Positions 1 to 15,154 of a stretch of DNA of 64,000 nt are shown piece by piece. The position numbers and the translations under genes are program-made. Numbering within the stretch: the first letter of the stretch is position 1; each line of letters starts with the position of its first letter. The stretch spans positions 37,064,189 through 37,128,188 of the forward strand of contig CM042012.1 in NCBI GenBank assembly GCA_023525715.1. Direction: 5' to 3'. The notes under the pieces are model-generated. The model saw only the letters and a program-made list of their open reading frames with translations. It ran no database searches and was not told the DNA's origin. Origin of the DNA: Cichorium intybus (Eukaryota > Streptophyta > Magnoliopsida > Asterales > Asteraceae).

Positions 1-1315
1 ACTCAGCATAGATTGACAAGATCTGTCCAACAACCTGACTTCTGAAAGGAAATAAGTCAAGCCTTTTGGATGAGTTACACTAGACATGAAGATAAAGCTC
101 TCATCCAAAAATCAAACTCAAAGCATAAGCCAACTGAGAATTAAAAATCGTGCAACAAGGACAATGTGCACAGCGACAATTCTAGTTCAGTCAAAGAGAA
201 GGCATTGGAACCCTAGCTTCCTAATGGAATTGGATCAAGCCCTCTGGATGAAACACTGTAGACATGAGAATGACCTTCCCATCAAACTTTCAGACCTAAA
301 CCATGGAACATTTGGAAAATAAAAATCCCACAAGTTGACCTAGGTGTGCAGCAGCCAATCTGTGGAGGTCGGGTTGCACACACCAAAATCCAAACCAAAA
401 CAATGAACTGGGTAAATTCCTTTTGGTCGAGTATGGCTCATAACAATGTTCTTCTCCACACAAAATATCAGAAGAATCCAGTGAACACACGATTTTACAA
501 GAATTTCACAACACAATTGGACACAGAAATCATACTCATGAAAATCGGGTTCAAAACCCTAGAAAACGACTGAACGAGGTCTGAACCCCAACTGATGAAC
601 TGAAGAAGACATCGAGACGAAACCATGGGCACTGGAATCACCTAATTTGGACATCGTATGATTTTTCTACGAATTATACAACATAAGACAGAGTCTTACC
701 TCTTTGAAGCTAAAATCTTCAATTCTTGCAAGATGTTTCGAACTTCTAGTTCTTCCCGTGTTCTTCCCTTGCTCTCTCTCGTTCTCTCTAGATGGTTCTG
801 TAAATTTCTGGAGAATGAGAGATAACTCTCATTTATGTTTAATTTTTTTTATAAAATAATTACACTTAGGTCCCTAGCTTTCATCTTTTGCACTTTGGCC
901 ACCAAAAATCAAGTTTTATTTCATGTAACTTAGTTTCTTACATTTTTGGTCCAAAAAAACCAAAATATACTTTCATAATAAATCTTATACATAGGCAAAT
1001 GACCAAATTACCCCTTTATGGTAAAATGACCAAATTACCCCCTTTTTTTACTAGAATTAACTTTCAAATACTTATCACCATTATTTGGTGTCAAAATTTT
1101 ATTTCATTACATATTAGCTCCAAAAATCATATTTTTCTTACTTAAAAGTCATTTGGATGTCAAATGACCATTTTGCCCTTTTCTCATCATCTTTCTCCAA
1201 ACTTTTGATATTTTACCACATTTCTAAGTAATTTATTTTAAAACTTTCAAAATAATTTTGGTCTTTTCCTTACGTATTTTCTCGAATATAAATTCGAGAT
1301 TTTTGGGTCGTTACA
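1..1315 (-). repeat. Ty3/gypsy LTR, left end outside the window
   Basis: Read on the minus strand, the LTR starts with TGTAACGACCC at 1315. Immediately beyond it (1316-1345) lie a polypurine-type tract and a GATTCCGAGGACG motif, which is how the coding end of plant chromoviruses meets the 3' LTR. The interior is AT-rich. It has a twice-repeated module with GGATGA and AGACATGA at about 60-105 and 236-285. Short open frames here are chance. The other LTR end is not in the window, so length and target duplication are unknown. Confidence 0.6.
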
Positions 1316-4485
<3,170 letters not shown>

Positions 4486-5222
4486 CTTACTACTCTCTTC
4501 AAAACCCCACCCACCAGAATACCATAATTCCTTTGCGATTCCAACAGTCCCAATACATATCCTGTGATTATGATAATACGGTCCCATATTACCATAATCA
4601 GCTATACATATTGATTCTGCTGTTACCACAAGGTTTCATGGGACACTGGTTCCTTTAACATATTAACACCATTATAAATACATAGTGATCAATACTAAAA
4701 ATCTTACTACTTTATAAACATAACCTTTAATAAGTTTAGACGGTTATGGAAAATATCATACAATTTTCCTAACGGTCAGATTTTTGCTCACTTTAAACGT
4801 TAACTTACCACTTCTTAGTGTTATATATCTACATATTTTAAATAATGCATAATGTCTTAATCATTTAAGACATCTTCTAGCATACTTGCAATTTTTCAAG
4901 AGCATAAGCCTGGTCCTTCTGCACATGGTAGGTGTTATACATGAGTACCCAAAGTTGGGCCCAGGTTGCAGAATTTTCAGGTTGAGATGACTCCTCGGTC
5001 CGCCATCCATTGTCATCGAATGATCCATTGTAGTAATCATCATCGTAATAGGTGTCGGCCGGATTTTCATAATACTCATAATACTGATCTGGGTACATGT
5101 AATCGCCCATTATGAAGACGTACACATACCAAAAATCAAAAAACTAAAATCAAACATCAAAAGAAAAATACCACTGATCGTCTATCCTAAGCACACAACT
5201 CCCCGGCAACGGCGCCAAAATT
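4486..5222 (-). mobile_element. Internal leader of a tRNA-Asp-primed LTR element
   Basis: This segment lies on the inner side of a tRNA-Asp primer site (5201-5217), so it is the start of an Athila/TAT-type element on the minus strand. It holds one open frame, 4877-5125 (82 aa), starting ATG. The frame is rich in Tyr, Asp and Asn (a YYEYYEN segment, then YYDDDYY), followed by a Trp-rich stretch ending near KLQVC. I do not recognise the protein. It could be a relic of Gag or a leader ORF of a non-autonomous element. The left boundary against the gypsy debris is approximate. Confidence 0.4.
5201..5217 (-). other. Primer-binding site, tRNA-Asp type
   Basis: On the minus strand the site reads TGGCGCCGTTGCCGGGG, complementary to the 3' end of plant tRNA-Asp, as in Athila/TAT elements. 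The same site recurs at 27162-27178 on the plus strand in element D. Confidence 0.8.
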
Positions 5223-6080
5223 TGACTCGCCTAGATCGTCGTGCGGTAAAAAATAAGAGAAATACCTAACACACACTAGCACAGTGGAAGTCAGGGTCGA
5301 TCCACGGGAGTTTGGTGGTTAGGACAAGACGATAGTATACAAACTGTAGTGTCACTCTACAGTCAGCGGTATTGTTTCTTATTTTCCAAAAACCAACTAA
5401 AAACACAATTCCAAAACCGATGCCAAAAACCAAATCAAACATGAACTAACTAAACCAAACCAAATCCTAGACTAATGTTACTTACTGAAATCAGAAACTA
5501 AGTCCAAAATCCAGAAGCAACAAACAATTCCAAACACATAAACAAGCATTCAAACATCCAAAATACTGAAAATTGCAAATAAACCATAAACCGAATGATT
5601 AACCTTTTAATTCAAAATCCAAACATCAAACCAATATCCAAACACTCAAATATCAGATCTAAACTATCAACTATTCTACTGAAATCAGAAACTATGAATC
5701 TAAACAAACATAAAGTAATCAATGGAAATCCCGATGCGGAATACCTCGATACTGAGTTGATAAAACAAGAGAAAAACTAAATTACTAACCAAAATATTGA
5801 TTCCCACTGAAAAACTGACGAAATTGTGCCTTTGGATCCCTCCTTCGCGTCCCGGGATGAGTGAAAAGTCGGACGGGACTCCGATATTTATAGTTGTGCG
5901 AAATTAGGGTTTCCGCGTCGCGGCCAAGCCTTTCCCGCGCCGTACGTGTTGCCTTATCTCGACTTTTCGGAGTTTAAAAGTCAAAAACGAAGATTTTATC
6001 ATTTTTTAACATTAGCGTCGCTAATGTGGAAATTAGCGTCGCTAATATATGCGTCCAGAAGATTCCTCGCGCGCGTTCGA
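5223..6080 (-). repeat. LTR of the tRNA-Asp-primed element, truncated
   Basis: Starts TGACTCGCC right after the primer site. On the minus strand a TATA box (TATAAAT, 5886-5892) is preceded by a GC-rich cluster (5905-6060) with CGCGTCGCGG and two copies of the palindrome ATTAGCGTCGCTAAT. The LTR stops at 6080, where a copia fragment begins in mid-codon, so its outer end is lost. Only one LTR is present. Confidence 0.55.
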
Positions 6081-6677
6081 ATAGTTAGCAGGTACATGGA
6101 AACACCAAAAGAAAGCCACCTCAAGGCAGTGAAACATATTTTGAGGTACATCAAAGGAACTATAGACTATGGGTTGGTGTATCGCAAAGGTGGGAGTGGA
6201 AAACTGGTTGGTTTTAGTGACAGCAGTCATGGGATGGACTTAGACGACAGGAAGGGTACAACGGGTACGTTGTTTTATTTCTCTGGTATTCCAATAACTT
6301 GGTCCACCCAGAAACAGCAAACTGTTGCACTATCCTCGTGCAAGGCAGAGTTTATGGCAGCAACAGTTGCAGCTTGTCAAGCCTTGTGGTTAAGAAGTCT
6401 TTTGAAGGAGCTAACAGGTTGGAAAGCTGATCAAGTTAAGTTATTTGTGGACAACAAATCAACGATTGCTCTTATGCAAAATCTAGTTTTCCACGGTAGA
6501 AGCAAGCATATAGACACAAGGTTCCACTTTATTCGTGATTGCATTGAAAAGAACCTGATTACTGTTGAACATGTGAGTGGTGAAGAACAAAGAGCAGACC
6601 CGTTAACCAAAGCTCTACCCCGGGTTAAATTTCTGGAAATGCGAGACCTTTTGGGAGTAGAAAGGATTCAGAATTAG
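6081..6677 (+). pseudogene. Ty1/copia polyprotein, RNase H end, 5'-truncated
   Basis: The open frame joins a Ty1/copia Pol sequence at 6081 with IVSRYMETP and runs to a stop at 6675-6677. It contains the copia signature KAVKHILRYIKGT, then the RNase H core: SDSSHG with the first Asp, SSCKAEFMA with the Glu, and VDNKSTIALMQN with the next Asp. It ends with the usual RADPLTKALP tail. Gag, protease, integrase and most of reverse transcriptase are missing, because the fragment abuts the unrelated LTR at 5223-6080. RNase H itself is uninterrupted, but nothing upstream could express it. Confidence 0.8.
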
Positions 6678-6686
6678 GGGGAAGAG

Positions 6687-6962
6687 TGTTGGTCGTGTAA
6701 TTCTGAAATGGTCAGGTGTTGACCAAGTTTTTAGGAAAAATAAATGGCCCTAAGCCACGTAAAAGTAGACGTTGGATAGTTGCTAGTTTTTAGCCAAAGT
6801 TGTTATTTTCTTTTAGTATTTATTCAGCTTCCTGTAATCGTTTTTCCTTACCTGAGTAAAATAAGAACAGAACCAATTTGGGTTCATACTCTCTCAATCT
6901 CACTTTATATTTTGTGCTTGCCAGGTGTTACTAGTAGATCTTGGTGGAACTTTGTTCCAACA
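6687..6962 (+). repeat. Ty1/copia 3' LTR
   Basis: A 276-bp LTR with perfect ends TGTTGG and CCAACA. It directly follows the copia stop codon and a polypurine tract, AGGGGGAAGAG (6676-6686). No matching 5' LTR is in the window, so no target duplication can be tested. Confidence 0.8.
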
Positions 6963-8179
6963 AATCGCACCTTAAAGGCTGCTCCTCCATGGCCTCCATC
7001 ACCAGTCGCCACAGCCTCACCCACCTTATCTCCTACATGATTTTCTAAGAAGTACACACACCCACTATCGGTTGGCATTGCTATGACATCACTCCATCGG
7101 GGAAGAATGCAATGTTACCACTGGGAACCAGGAGCCCAACTGGAGTTCGATGTTTCAATCACCCTATGGGTTGAGACCACCCACGGTTGCACCTCGGTTG
7201 CACACCACCTTGCGACTTCTCTTATCCCCCACAGCCCACCGGTAAACCCAGTACCACCCTTGGTCATCGGAGAAGAAGACCGGATTACTGTCCTTTCACA
7301 ATCTCTTTTATCTCACAACCCAATTCTAGCATCCCATTTATACCATCTTAGCTTCGTTGGTGGTTCACCGGAGAAGATGAAGTTCAACCCAACAAGCCTT
7401 CTATTCTCTCAATCTCGCCTTCTCTCTAGAATCCTCTCTTTCTCTCTCTAACTTTCGATCATGCTCTTCCCACAAATTCTGTTCACGATTTCAGAATTAC
7501 ACACACATAAATGGAATTACATGATCTTTGTCTTTTTTGAAAAATTACTAAAATACCCCTAGTCATCAAAGGCTTATTAATAGACAAATCTTAATTCCTT
7601 TAATATCTCATATATTTATTCTATATATGTATTGTGGTCCGAGATTGAAAATTTACCAAAATATCCTTCCAACAAAAGTACATTAATCTCATGTCCAATT
7701 TTTACAAATTTCGCTTATCTATTGCACTCATTCTCAAGATTACCAAAATACCCTCGACATGAAATCACATCCAATTTGAAAATGTGATATATGATTCATT
7801 GCTAAATTATCTACTTATTTGAACATAATGTTGTTAGAATGAATTCACGAATAATTACGATTATAATGAAACATGTTACTAAAACGGCAAATTTATATTT
7901 ATAAAATTACTAGATCGCCCTTCTAATTTGATCTGAACAATCAATTTACTAAAATATTAAGTTGTATGTGGATCCTTGTTTAAATAAAGTTAAGGTTTAG
8001 AATATGTGTTTGAAATAAGTAAAAGTCTCGATAGCAACAACTTGTGAAACATAGGTTATCTTTGAAATTTATCTATTTATCTATGTTTAAAAGTAAAATT
8101 TTGAAGTTAAATAAACTTTCAATAAATTTATTTTTCAACTTAGCCTAAATTACTCTAGGCCCAAAATGCGGGTGTTACA
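6963..8179 (-). repeat. Gypsy-type LTR fragment interrupting a FAR1-like gene
   Basis: Minus-strand sequence starting TGTAACACCCGCATTTT at 8179, the usual start of plant gypsy LTRs. It also has the ACTAAAATACCCC-type tracts common in these LTRs. It sits directly against the FAR1-like coding sequence after the codons for CLWHIM. The left end is not defined: 6963-7450 is more GC-rich and may be the LTR's proximal module or a separate fragment. The open frame at 7083-7451 has no recognisable domain. Confidence 0.45.
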
Positions 8180-9243
8180 CATTATATGCCAAAGACAAAG
8201 ACGATGATGAGATTCAGGGAATACCTGTGCCACAGATCCTTGCACTGATCGACTTTGATATGTTATTATTGTTTTTGGTGTCCGCCCATTCATGCATTCT
8301 AGCCATGACTTGAATAACCACACATATGTTTCTGTATCCTCTCGTGAAAGTAAACCACATCCAAATAAAATCGATTGTCCATGATGATTCACTCCAACAA
8401 AAGGTGCAAACGGCATATTATATTTGTTAGTCAAATATGTGCTATCAAATGAAACAACATCTCCGAATGACTCGTAAGTTGCCCTAGACCTTGCATCTGC
8501 CCAAAATACATTTCGTAGATGACCTTCATCATCCATGTCAATCACGTAGAAAAAATTTGAACTCCTCCCTTGCATACAGACAAACTAATTACAAAGTGCC
8601 TCGGCATCCCCAATCCCAAGTCTTAGTTGTCTTACTTTTGCGAGTAATTTCTACATTCTGTTTCACCAAATGACAGATTGTCATACCCTTTTGCTTCAAC
8701 AACTAATGAATGAAAACTTCTGTTTAATGGAATTCCAGCATAATCATTCAACTCAAGTCTTCTCTTGGCATACAAATCCATTTTCTTATGTAATCGTTGG
8801 AATCATGATTTTTTGGGACTTAAAGCATGATTGTGTTCAAGAATAACACGAGAGATAACGCATCTTCCGTCACCATAAGCAATTACACCAATTTTTGCTT
8901 TACAATAGGTTTTAGTTGACAATTGAAATGCTCTATTTGTCTTGGACACATATACACCACCTTTAGCACATAAGTAGTATGTTGTAGCAGTATTTCCCAT
9001 TTTTCTGGTACTAAATTCCGGACAACAAAATCCAGTTTCATAGGCATATTTTTTGAAGTAATCATAAAGTTCATCTTCTGAATCGAACATCATTCCAACT
9101 TTAGGAATGTTTTGATCATCATGATCTTTTGTCAGGTCTTGAACTGTCTTTGTAGATTCAGTAGTTTCAAGAACTTGTTGGAGATAAGAAGGTTGATTAT
9201 CTCCAGGATTATGAGTTGTATGTTCTGTATTTGCAGCCTCCAT
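8180..9243 (-). pseudogene. FAR1-related / MULE transposase-like pseudogene, 5' half
   Basis: Starts with ATG at 9243 (MEAANTEH). First comes the FAR1 DNA-binding domain of the WRKY-GCM1 fold, about residues 50-140: PKVGMMF, then YAYETGF, YLCAKGG, CKAKI and a final EHNHALSP zinc-ligand stretch. After a TGA at 8803-8805 the frame continues through a linker with a further frameshift and stop before about 8575. Then it enters the MULE transposase domain: FWADARSR, SFDSTYLTNKY with the catalytic-type Asp, GVNHHGQSILFGCGLL, and HRLCLWHIM. There it is cut by an LTR. The rest of the transposase domain and the SWIM zinc finger are absent. It descends from a host FAR1-related gene or a MULE transposase; I cannot tell which. 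Confidence 0.8.
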
Positions 9244-10058
9244 ATTTAATCAGAAACCCAAAAATTTGTAAACCTGGGAAGCAACAAATATTTTATGTTA
9301 ACATCAGGTATATAATGAATCATCCACACAAATGATTTGTGATGATCGATTGAACGAAAGCAAGAATCCTGACTGAAATTAAAATTGCAGACTTGAAATT
9401 AAAATTGATTCTACGGAATCTATTGAACCTAAAATTGAAACTACACTGATTCAAGGAATCGATTGAACCTGATTCAAGGATCGATTCAAGGAACCTGGTT
9501 GAACCTGTCGATTACGATTCAATTCTTGAAAACATTACGGACATTGCCATTAAAATTGATTCAATGAGGAAATTGAACCTGGGATTTGAACATTGGAATC
9601 GATTTCACATTACTAGTGCGATTGGAACCTGGATTTCGATTGAACCTGCAGAATACGAAGAGGCACTTGCGATGGTGAAGAACTGTGAACGTAGCGACTA
9701 GCGAGCGTATCTTTTGTGTTTTTTTGCCTTCAATGTTTTTTTTTATTTTGTATTTATCATTAAAGGTATTTTAGGAAAAGTAAATAAAATATGGTGGGAA
9801 TACGAAAAAGATGACAAATGGCTGCATTATAAGATTAGAAGGAAAATTAGAAATAAATATCAAGAAGAAATAGAATTTCTCATATTTTAAAGTTCAAACC
9901 CACTAATAAAATTCACCTAAACAAGATATATACATCCCCACCAAAATTACTTAAAAGTAATACATCAAGTCATTCAATGTGGAAAAAAACCCCAAAAAAG
10001 TTTATAAATAGCAAAGAAGAAGAAAAACAGACCCTAATCTAACAAACGAACCCAACAA
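9244..10058. other. Non-coding, with degenerate short repeats
   Basis: 9330-9690 is built of irregular copies of GATTCAAGGAATC, GATTGAACCTG and related strings, probably leader or terminal sequence of the FAR1-like unit. 9700-10058 is AT-rich and holds the 3' side of the OPT gene. I see no canonical AATAAA on the minus strand there, and no other gene. Confidence 0.5.
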
Positions 10059-13000
10059 TCAGCTGAAAACGGGACATTCAGCGACAACAACGCCTTTGGC
10101 AGTCGGACAAGTAGCAATCGGGCAACCTTCACCGCTGTTTCCCCACCAGTTCACCGAAACCCCACTCGTTTGCAGTCCCAAGAACAACAAAATACTCATG
10201 AACGCCGTTCCGGCATCAAGACCACCGGAAAGAACATAATTATACCGTTGCCATACCTTCGGGTAATACCTAAAAGCAACATAGCCGGAGAGATACGCCA
10301 CAAAAATCCAACTCGTATAGTTCACGGCGGAAGCCGGCGGCATCATAGCCGTAGCACCCAACAATACCGGGAAATGAATCGATCGAATCCAAGTTTGCCC
10401 CGGGAAACACTTGTGAGCAGTCCAAGCCAAAAGCGGCAAAATCGCTCCAACGAGGAAGAACCAATTGATCGCCGGGTAAACACCTAGGTTACCAAAAATT
10501 CGTTGAGGTCCGACCAAACCCCAAATTACAGACGCGTCGTAGAACACATGGTCCATCGGGCACTTCCATTGACTGTCTTTTGGGAGCAAGGCGGTGTTGC
10601 AGAGGTTAGGGATATCCCCCATTAACATCCACGCGGTTACTTGGTATACGACGACCGATATGAGTGTTCCTAGAACCTACAAATTTTACGAAAAACAAGG
10701 AGAATTAGGGTTTTTGTGTTAAGGTTGTGTATCTGGAATTGAAGATGCGGTCTTGTTTAAGCTTTACTTGAGCCATGAACATCGCTCTTGGTGGAATCTT
10801 CATGTAATGTCCGAGTTTGAAGTCTTGTATAAAAGTCAACGCTTGAATCATGCTAATATATCCGTAAACTTTAAAGCACATATTGGCAACCGGACGTCCG
10901 GGATACAAGTAACCGATCATGTACTCGGTGATGATGTTCAAGCCTGGTGTCTGTTCATCGATAGAACACAAGAGTCGTCAGATTTCTGGTCAAAAGGACT
11001 AGAATTTAAACTTTAATTTTGCATAATTTATTGAAAAACTGTGAGCAATGTTGTCATAAGATTAAATTTCCTAACAAAAGCTAGAAGAGAAAAGAATGGA
11101 ACTGAATCTGTATAATATTCATGGCCAATTCTACGTTTGGAAACTAAAATGTTTGACCTCAAAAGTCAGAGTGTCCATACTTGAGGTCAAATCGTCTGGA
11201 TTTTAAACTTCAGTTTTGCATGATTTGTTAAACTGTGAGCAGATCATCATAAAGTTAAATTTCCTAACAAAAGCTACAATAAAAAAAGAATGGAACTGAA
11301 TCTGCACAAAATTCATGGCCAATTCTACGTTTGAAAACGAACATGTTTGACCACAAAAGTCAAAATATTGGTTGTGACTCGTTGAAAATTAGGGGAAATT
11401 GACGAGAGTTAACAGCAAAATCTACACGTAGACAGCAAACGATTCAACTTGTATAAAACTCATGATCAATTATAAATTTGAAAATAAATAGGTTTGACCC
11501 AAAAAGTCAAACTGCACAAATTTTTTACCTGGTTTGTGGTGGCAGTAATTATACCAATGGGCAATGTAAAAGCAACAGCGATACCACAAGCTAACAAAAC
11601 ACCCCACCATGGCAACTGAAGAATATCAGCATAATAATGGCAAGCGAACATAATAAGAGAAATATTCAGCACCAAAATAACAAAAAACCACCACATTGGG
11701 ACCGGTTTGTACACCCGCATGAGTCTCGTGTGTACATCAACCTTTTTCGACTTCCCAAATGACCCCCTCATCTTGTCCAATATATCCCTAATCATATCAA
11801 ATATAAAAAATGTCACCTTCCATCAAACAACTATATGTTCGACACATTATTGTGCCTAATACCAGATTACCAGCATAGAGACAATAATGTGTCTGATATA
11901 CAATTATGTGTATGTAAACGCATACAACAATGTGTCCGATACCGTATCGGACACGTTATTGTAGTAGGCACTTATACGAGTCTAATACCGTCCATTGAAG
12001 AGCGCGACATGAACAACCGTTGCGGAAAGTGTCGCGAAACCAAGACCGTAAGTCATAGCAAAGAAAGCGCTCATATACAACGGGCCTTGTTTCGCGTACG
12101 CAACTTTATCGAGCTGAAAATTCGAATTTATAACCGCAGAAGTGTTGTAACGTGAACCATCACTCCTAAAAAGTTCCATCGAGTAAAAGGGAAAGTTCTT
12201 GGCCTGATAAATATTGGACCAATAAACAGTAGGTGTGACCACAAACATCATGAAACAAAACCCTATGGCCACATTTGCAGTTGCGAACCACGGGCTAGCT
12301 AGTGGGCTACCAAGGTATGATGCAATTGTGGACCAATCGAGCCCAAATGAACCGATTCCTAGACCGTTTTGACCTGACCCGAGTTGGTTTACTAGAACGG
12401 ATTTTGAGTTAATCCAACATATCCATGAAATTGATGTTAAAATTTGGAAAAAGTAGCCGGGGAAAATGTAGTAAGCGAAGCTGCAAATTAGGACGATCAT
12501 GAAGAATTGTGTACGTGTCGTGCCTCCCTTTGGTCTCTTTTCTTTCTCGTGCAAAGATCTGCGTGAATAATATAAAAAAGTTTAGATTAGAAAAATCCAT
12601 GATCATATGTGAGTTTAAAGGATTAAATATCTTTTGTTGATTTGTGCAGAGTTTTTTAAATTAAAAACTCCCATGATCGGATTGAAAAGTGAAAACTATA
12701 ATTTGAAAAATCTATATTATTATAACGATGTCCATACAAAACTAGTTTCATTATTATAATAAGTTATGATTTTCAAAATATAATACCCTCATAATATATT
12801 TCTTTAAGTAAGTAGATTTTTCTAAATACAGTACAAAATACAATATTATATAGAATAAAACGAAAGTAAGATGTCATAGGTATTTAATTCCTTCACCAAG
12901 TGCAACTCCAATGAGACTTTCTTTTTTAAAACTAATAACCATTTGATTGGCCACATTCTCACCAATCAACACCATTGAAATAGATTGTTTTTTTTAATTC

Positions 13001-14087
13001 TTTATATTGATTGGTCTCATTTAATAGTATTTTATTTTATCTATTTGATTATATTTATGATTTAAATATTAGTTCTTTCTTTACTAAATAATTTCATTAA
13101 ATAGTTAATAACACCTTATCTATGAAATATTAGATTTATAGTGATTACGTAAGTATGTTCAACGTTCCTTTTAGTTTTTATACCTATACCATAATAATTC
13201 TTTCATGTTTATGTATTTCCAAAATTACGGCATAGTTGCATTTAAGTATAAAAGAAAACTATTGGAAGTAAAGGTATTTAATTAATGGTTATTGAAGAGG
13301 TTACCATCGTAGAAGATATTTAATTAATAGTTAAAATTAATAAACCTTGTCTAAAGTGCTTGATTCCAATAAATTAGGGCTCAATAAATCATCTTGTTTC
13401 TAAAAACTTATCAAACATATACCTGAACAAGGAGACCTGGACAAGGTTCGACGGCCACCACATCTCACCGGGCTCCACCAGAAACCGCCGGAAAAGTCCA
13501 GCCCAGCCAAACCCCAGAACCTATAAAATGCATAAAAACTCACAGATCATATATCACCACATAAAAAAAGACCAAGAACCCTAAATCTCGTAAAACCATA
13601 ACCGCGCAATTACCTGTGTAGTAAGCATGACGATGAATGCAGGAAGAAAAGCCAACTCCTTCTTGTAAAAAAGCTTCACCGCACTCAAAATATGAGTCGC
13701 ATAAACACTCCCAGCACCAGAATTAGCAAAGATCGTAATCAACACATGTTCTTTGATATTAAACGGCCCAGGGTTCAACGTAAACTCGCACCATTTACCT
13801 TTAAAAAACACCCGTGTGGTTATGGTTCGAGCCATCAAGTGGCCAACCGGCACCGTCGCTACCTGCGCCGCTATAGAACTTATCGACAGTGGCTCAGTTC
13901 TGTACCAGTAAAACTGGTTAACGAAAGATAGAATCACACATGACGTTATACCCAATACCCACATTCTGAACGTAAGTACAGGGATTGTGGGATCGTCGGT
14001 TTTCGGGACTGTTAATTCGACTTCTTTGATGGGGCATTCGTCGGCGGCGGTATCGTCCATGACTGGATCCGGGTTTATTCCGGCCAT
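10059..14087 (-). CDS. Oligopeptide transporter, OPT family (six exons, 733 aa)
   Basis: Proton-coupled membrane transporter for small peptides or metal chelates (family knowledge). Exons on the minus strand: 14087-13614, 13520-13423, 12558-11989, 11787-11529, 10950-10768, 10676-10059. All introns are GT-AG, phases agree, and the exons total 2202 bp with one stop, the usual OPT length. The start MAGINPDP is the first ATG after the TATA box. A hydrophilic N terminus ends PKTDDPTIP. Many hydrophobic segments follow. Both OPT hallmarks are present: NPG in FTLNPGPFNIKEH (exon 1) and KIPPR in KIPPRAMFMAQ (exon 5). The C terminus is NWWGNSGEGCPIATCP, ending ECPVFS, resembling plant OPT1/OPT5-type members. 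No stop or frameshift was seen, so it is probably functional. Substrate and exact subfamily cannot be told from sequence alone. Confidence 0.93.
10988..11363. repeat. Tandem duplication inside OPT intron 4
   Basis: Two copies of about 180 bp (10988-11169 and 11185-11363) share strings such as TTTCCTAACAAAAGCTA, AAGAATGGAACTGAATCTG and CATGGCCAATTCTACGTTTG. A third, weaker partial copy lies at about 11440-11511. It accounts for most of the 578-bp intron. Confidence 0.8.
11932..11954. repeat. Perfect palindrome in OPT intron 3
   Basis: GTGTCCGATAC, one base, then GTATCGGACAC: 11-bp arms with a 1-nt centre. The intron (11788-11988) also holds several diverged copies of ACAATAATGTGTC in both orientations. 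Confidence 0.85.
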
Positions 14088-14146
14088 GACCGGAGAAGAA
14101 TGGGAAATGTGGGTTTTTGAGAACCAATAGAATGCGTGAGATGCCC

Positions 14147-14154
14147 TTTTTATA
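14147..14154 (-). promoter_or_regulatory. TATA box of the OPT gene
   Basis: TATAAAAA on the minus strand, 60 bp upstream of the ATG at 14087, giving a predicted leader of roughly 30 bases. Confidence 0.6.
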
Positions 14155-15151
14155 TTGAAGATCCGATGGATTCCGGAATCGTAACAATGTTTGGATAAGC
14201 CAGCAACTGAAATTAATGTTTTGATAAGGATAGTAATTATTGGGGTAAAGTACAGGTTTGGTCCTTTTGTTATTTTCCGAATTGTTAAATGGCACTTTAG
14301 TTTGGCTTTTTTACCGAAAATTGATAAAACTGGTTTGCTAGTGGGTTCTTCGTTGAATAAAGTCATGTGCGTAGCCTTTTTCAGATTCATTTTTTTATAT
14401 GATATGTTATGTCTTCAACTTGTATTTATTTTCAGTATTTTATTGTAGATCGTCTCCTCGGTAGGGCATGTTTATTAGAGTATGTTATTATTTTATATAT
14501 ATTTGGTTATAACGTAGATTGGAATAAACACTTATATATGTATGAATATATTGTTTTAAATTTACTTTACACATATTATCTAACTAAAACTAAAGTATTT
14601 ATTCTTGCAAAAAGTTGATAGTAAACAAAATAAAAGCTCGGTAAAATCAGATTAAATTATAGTTTTCTAGTTACTGAAGAAAATTAAAATCATAATTTGA
14701 TTAAAATCATGTTTTATTTAACAAAAGGATGTGTATCCTTTATAATTGCACAAAAATAGTTATATTATTATTTTAATTTACATTAGTAACAAGTAAATAT
14801 TATGGTAGGTAAAACAAATAGCTTTTTTGTTTTAAAAAAATGAAGTGTTTCATTTTTTTTCGATTCAAACATGGTAATCACTCTCGTATGATCATCCGAG
14901 CAAGGTTGCAAATTGTGAGTATCACTTTTGAAAGTAGGCTGGGTTCGGATCAATGCGGCAAATTTTTTGTATAAAAGTCGTTTTTTTTTTTTTTTTTTGG
15001 TATATTGACGTTCTTGCTAATATTAACGGTTTCTTACCGAGCTAGGTGTATTCTATGAAGACAGTGTTATATGACGTTTTTATAAATTGATGCTCCTGAA
15101 TAAAACATGATTAAACAATTTATTTATATAGCGTTTGATGAGGCTAGAACC
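14155..15151. other. Intergenic, no gene seen
   Basis: AT-rich sequence upstream of the OPT gene, with a T-run near 14980-14998. Open frames at 14191-14618 lack any domain or codon structure. Distal OPT promoter elements could lie here. Confidence 0.5.
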
Positions 15152-15154
15152 TTA

